Shown here: positions 5,312 through 7,895 of the stretch, one piece after another
How positions within the stretch are numbered: the first letter of the stretch is position 1
Layout: the number at the start of each line of letters is the position of its first letter
DNA from: Verrucomicrobiota bacterium
GTDB taxonomy: Bacteria; Verrucomicrobiota; Verrucomicrobiia; Chthoniobacterales; Xiphinematobacteraceae
Reading direction: 5' to 3'
DNA length: 7,895 nt
NCBI GenBank assembly: GCA_003176035.1
Contig: PSRL01000165.1
Span: 1 to 7,895, forward strand
Notes under the pieces: model-generated
The model's input: the letters and a program-made list of their open reading frames with translations, nothing else
What the model was told of the DNA's origin: nothing
The model's database searches: none
Made by a program: the position numbers and the translations under genes

Positions 5312-7594
5312 GTGCAAGAAGTGGCAGAAGCAGCGATCCTCTCCTGGAATTGGGAGCCGGGAATTCTTTTGGCTTTGTTGTTTTCCGCCTGGATTTACAT
5401 ACGTGGCTGGAGACGCTTGCAGTCCTTAGCTCCTTTAAAATTTCCTCTCTGGAGGTTAATTTCCTTTCTAGGCGGCATTCTCACCATTTTTTTGGCAATT
5501 TCTTCGCCGCTTGATGCCTTCGGTAATTTTTTGCTTCAGGCCCATATGGTGCAGCACATGTTGCTGATGATGGTGGCTCCGCCCTTCCTCCTTTTTGGAT
5601 TTCCCTATTTGCCCATTCTTCTGGGTCTCCCGCGCAGCTTTGTGTCCGGCGTATTAGGTCCCTTTCTTTCTTGGAAGCTATTAAAAAAAATAGGTCGTTT
5701 CATTACTCATCCGCTTGTTTGTTTGGGAATCTTTATTTTTTCCAATATTTTTTGGCACATTCCGCCTTTGTACGAGTTGGCACTTCGATTTCCTGAGTGG
5801 CATCGGGTGGAACACGCTTCTTTTATCGGAACGGCGCTTCTTTTTTGGTGGCCAATTATTCAGCCCTGGCCCAGTCGTCCTCAGTGGCCGCGTTGGGCAA
5901 TGATTCCATACCTTTTGATCGCTGATATACAAAATACAGCTCTGTCGGCGATCCTTTCGTTTTACGACCAGGTTCTTTATCCCAGCTATCTGACCGCTCC
6001 ACGCATCAGCGACATCAGCGCTTTGAGCGACCAAGCCGCAGCGGGGGCGATTATGTGGGTGCCCGGTTCCATAGCATTTCTCATTCCGGCCGCCTGGGTT
6101 GCTGTTCAATTTCTAAAACCACAACGGAAAGTTGAGCGGCCCAGAACTCCGGCCTTGCAAAGAGTTCCATTTTCAAAATCTTCTCCCTTCGATCTTTTTA
6201 AACTACCCATTATTGGCGCCCTTCTCCATTCCCGAATATTCCGCCGAGTGCTTCAAACGTCTCTGCTGCTTTTGGCGGTCCTAATTATGCTGGACGGGTG
6301 GTTTGGTCCGCAATTTGGACCTATGAATCTAGCTGGCACATTGCCGTGGACCCATTGGCGAGGCCTAACAGTCTTTGCTCTGCTCATAGCAGGAAACTTT
6401 TTCTGCATGGCATGCCCCTTTACCTTTGCGCGGGACCTAGCCCGACGCTTTCTACCAGCGCGTTGGAATTGGCCCTCGCGGCTGCGCACTAAATGGATTT
6501 CTGTGGTTTTGTTGGCTCTTTACCTTTGGGCCTATGAAGCATTTTCTTTGTGGAATTCACCTTGGCTAACCGCTTGGATGATCGCCGGATATTTTGTAGC
6601 CGCTATTTTGATAGACGGCTTTTTCAGAAACGCAAGCTTTTGCAAGTATGTATGCCCCATTGGGCAATTCCACTTCGTGCAATCGCTGAACTCGCCTTTG
6701 CAAATACAAGTCCGAGATCCCGCGGCATGCGCCTCTTGCCGGACTTATGACTGTATTCAAGGCAATCAGGACACAGACGCGCGAGGCTGCGAATTGCAGC
6801 TCTTCCCGCCACGCAAGCAGGGAAATATGAATTGTACCTTTTGCCTGGATTGTGTGCGCGCATGTCCCAAGGACAATGTGGGCCTCATCGCATCGGCTCC
6901 GTGGCGAGATTTAACATCGGATCCTCCCCGTTCCGGAGTGGGCAAATTTTCCCAAAAATTGGATCTGGCCGTAATAATTACCCTTTTAACGTTTGGTGCG
7001 TTTGCAAATGCCGCGGGTATGGTGACCCCGGTTCTCCAGTGGGAAGACCGCATGAAGCTGGCTTGGGGGCTTTCCTCTCGGCTTCCTGTGGTAACCTTAT
7101 TTTACATTTTTGCGTTGCTTGTTATCCCAGCAACCTTCATTTGGCTTGCCATACAATTCAGCCTTCGCTTAGGAAGAACGCAAGCAGGCTGGAAACAAAT
7201 ATTTTGTCAGTTTGCCGTGAGTTTTGCTCCGCTCGGATTTGGGATGTGGTTAGCGCACTTTCTTTTTCATTTTTTTACCGCATCCCATACCTTTATTCCC
7301 GTATTTCAAAGAATTTTTTCCGACCTCGGTTGGTCTATTCTGGGTTCTCCCAATTGGAGCATTCGCTCCTGGGCATTCCCCAGTCTGCTCAAAATGGAAT
7401 TGTTGCTGTTGGATTTAGGATTCTTATCAGCCCTTTTTGTGGCCTGGAAACGCGCGGCTGTATTTAAAATTAATTCAAACACCTCTCGATTTGGTATTTT
7501 TCTTCCATGGGGATTGGTGCTTCTCCTACTTTATGTCGTCGGGATGTGGATTTGTTTTCAGCCCATGGACATGCGGGGAACGATGATGGGCTGA
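5312..7594 (+). CDS. ctaG: CtaG-type oxidase assembly factor fused to membrane 4Fe-4S (NapH/CcoG-like) protein
   Basis: This 760-residue polytopic protein has two modules in one frame. Residues 1-270 match the Caa3_CtaG family, needed for copper insertion into caa3-type oxidases: SSPLDAF (64-70), AHMVQHMLLMMVAPP (77-91), His133, His149, WHRVEH (163-168), LLFWWP (176-181) and DQAAAG (240-245). A basic, Pro-containing linker (271-300) leads to the second module. This carries FGPQFGPMNLAG (331-342), CMACP (365-369), CKYVCP (444-449), a CX2CX4C group (473, 476, 481) with Cys493 in GCELQLF, and a canonical CTFCLDCVRACP (508-519). Several further helices fill 550-750. The second module resembles membrane polyferredoxins such as NapH, NosR and CcoG. 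A role in supplying electrons, for instance to reduce copper during oxidase assembly, is inference. The GTG start lies 8 bp after the cytochrome b stop. The module boundary shows no frameshift. Confidence 0.9.
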   Translation: MQEVAEAAILSWNWEPGILLALLFSAWIYIRGWRRLQSLAPLKFPLWRLISFLGGILTIFLAISSPLDAFGNFLLQAHMVQHMLLMMVAPPFLLFGFPYLPILLGLPRSFVSGVLGPFLSWKLLKKIGRFITHPLVCLGIFIFSNIFWHIPPLYELALRFPEWHRVEHASFIGTALLFWWPIIQPWPSRPQWPRWAMIPYLLIADIQNTALSAILSFYDQVLYPSYLTAPRISDISALSDQAAAGAIMWVPGSIAFLIPAAWVAVQFLKPQRKVERPRTPALQRVPFSKSSPFDLFKLPIIGALLHSRIFRRVLQTSLLLLAVLIMLDGWFGPQFGPMNLAGTLPWTHWRGLTVFALLIAGNFFCMACPFTFARDLARRFLPARWNWPSRLRTKWISVVLLALYLWAYEAFSLWNSPWLTAWMIAGYFVAAILIDGFFRNASFCKYVCPIGQFHFVQSLNSPLQIQVRDPAACASCRTYDCIQGNQDTDARGCELQLFPPRKQGNMNCTFCLDCVRACPKDNVGLIASAPWRDLTSDPPRSGVGKFSQKLDLAVIITLLTFGAFANAAGMVTPVLQWEDRMKLAWGLSSRLPVVTLFYIFALLVIPATFIWLAIQFSLRLGRTQAGWKQIFCQFAVSFAPLGFGMWLAHFLFHFFTASHTFIPVFQRIFSDLGWSILGSPNWSIRSWAFPSLLKMELLLLDLGFLSALFVAWKRAAVFKINSNTSRFGIFLPWGLVLLLLYVVGMWICFQPMDMRGTMMG

Positions 7595-7604
7595 GCAGCT
7601 GAGC
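7590..7604 (+). repeat. Tandem GCTGAGC heptamer at the convergent gene junction
   Basis: GCTGAGC occurs twice, separated by one A (7590-7596 and 7598-7604), spanning the stop of the last plus-strand gene. A weak stem follows (GCCA at 7603-7606 with TGGC at 7614-7617). The spacer between the two convergent stop codons is only 36 bp (7595-7630). No strong GC stem with a T-run was found on either strand, so the transcription end is not identified. Confidence 0.4.
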
Positions 7605-7630
7605 CAAAATTTCTGGCAACGCCGGTCTTT

Positions 7631-7895
7631 CTACGTTTTGAGAGAGCTTCCAACGAGCTGGGCCGGAGTCTTTGACTTTAGCATCTTCATAAGATTATCA
7701 ATTGCCTTTTCACTCGCTTCAAGTTTGTTAACCTCATCTGTATTTAACTGGTTTTTGAAATACTTTACTATATCATTTGTAATATCATAGTAATAAATAT
7801 TGCCGCCATGGGGTGTAAATTTAGAATTAGCCTCAGGATATGGAATGTTTTGTTCCAGCGATGACCACTCTATAACAGTATTTGATACCTGCGGG
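7631..7895 (-). CDS. C-terminal fragment of an unidentified AT-rich gene (5' end beyond window)
   Basis: The minus strand is open from the window edge (first full codon at 7894) to a TAG at 7631-7633, giving 87 residues. The other plausible minus frame, beginning at 7895, stops after 20 codons. The residues look protein-like: an aromatic, strand-like stretch (FTPHGGNIYYYDIT, about 27-40), then a charged amphipathic helical stretch (DIVKYFKNQL to MKMLKSK, about 41-75). No family was recognised. GC over 7681-7895 is about 35% (75 of 215 bases counted), clearly below the respiratory cluster. It points toward that cluster, so it belongs to a different transcription unit. With only the C-terminus visible, function and completeness cannot be judged. 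Confidence 0.6.
   Translation of the reverse strand, partial: PQVSNTVIEWSSLEQNIPYPEANSKFTPHGGNIYYYDITNDIVKYFKNQLNTDEVNKLEASEKAIDNLMKMLKSKTPAQLVGSSLKT

Noticed and set aside
5681..6109. A 142-codon minus-strand frame opposite the CtaG domain
   Set aside because: It is antisense to the conserved CtaG helices, its composition is not protein-like, and it has no ribosome site context.
6832..7467. A 211-codon open frame overlapping the Fe-S module on the plus strand
   Set aside because: It is out of frame with the Cys-rich module and its later helices, which carry clear family motifs. The alternate product has no recognisable domain.
7603..7617. Hairpin after the last plus-strand gene as an intrinsic terminator
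   Set aside because: The stem has only four good pairs and no T-run follows, so it cannot be called a terminator.
1..7895. tRNA, rRNA, CRISPR array, insertion sequence or attachment site
   Set aside because: No cloverleaf, regular spaced repeats, transposase motifs or terminal inverted repeats were seen by eye. Nearly all the sequence is accounted for by protein genes.

Overview
The window holds most of a respiratory gene cluster, all on the plus strand. It runs from a truncated cytochrome c oxidase subunit I through a complete cytochrome bc-type complex to a fused oxidase-assembly protein. The genes are tightly packed (one 4-bp start/stop overlap and spacers of 4 to 103 bp), which suggests one transcription unit. 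The organism is a Gram-negative-type bacterium: it has a Tat-targeted Rieske protein, a lipoprotein cytochrome c and a petB/petD-like cytochrome b with a c-type heme tail. GC is roughly half. From memory of similar clusters, the gene set and order fit the Acidobacteriota or Verrucomicrobiota and related phyla better than Proteobacteria. This placement is inference, not proof.

Layout: 2-916 is the C-terminal part of ctaD (heme-copper oxidase subunit I, type A1). 1020-1625 is ctaE (subunit III, five membrane segments). 1636-2463 is a membrane protein of unknown function with a subunit-IV-like N-terminus. 2460-3185 is a diheme cytochrome c lipoprotein. 3239-3775 is a Rieske iron-sulfur protein. 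3780-5303 is cytochrome b (cyt b6 plus subunit IV) fused to a monoheme cytochrome c. 5312-7594 is a 760-residue fusion of a CtaG-type oxidase assembly factor with a polytopic 4Fe-4S module of the NapH/CcoG kind. After a 36-bp convergent spacer, a different, AT-rich reading frame enters on the minus strand (7631-7895, C-terminal part only).

Inferred function: the bc complex oxidises quinol, probably menaquinol judging by the Rieske cluster environment. Electrons then pass through the fused cytochrome c tail and the diheme lipoprotein to the aa3/caa3-type oxidase encoded next to it. The last gene would help insert copper into the oxidase, possibly with its own redox module to keep copper reduced. 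Points most worth following up are the CtaG/Fe-S fusion, an altered Qo-site motif in cytochrome b (PDAP where PEWY is expected), a Met-less second heme in the diheme cytochrome, the unassigned membrane protein, and the missing covalent-heme cysteine in cytochrome b.
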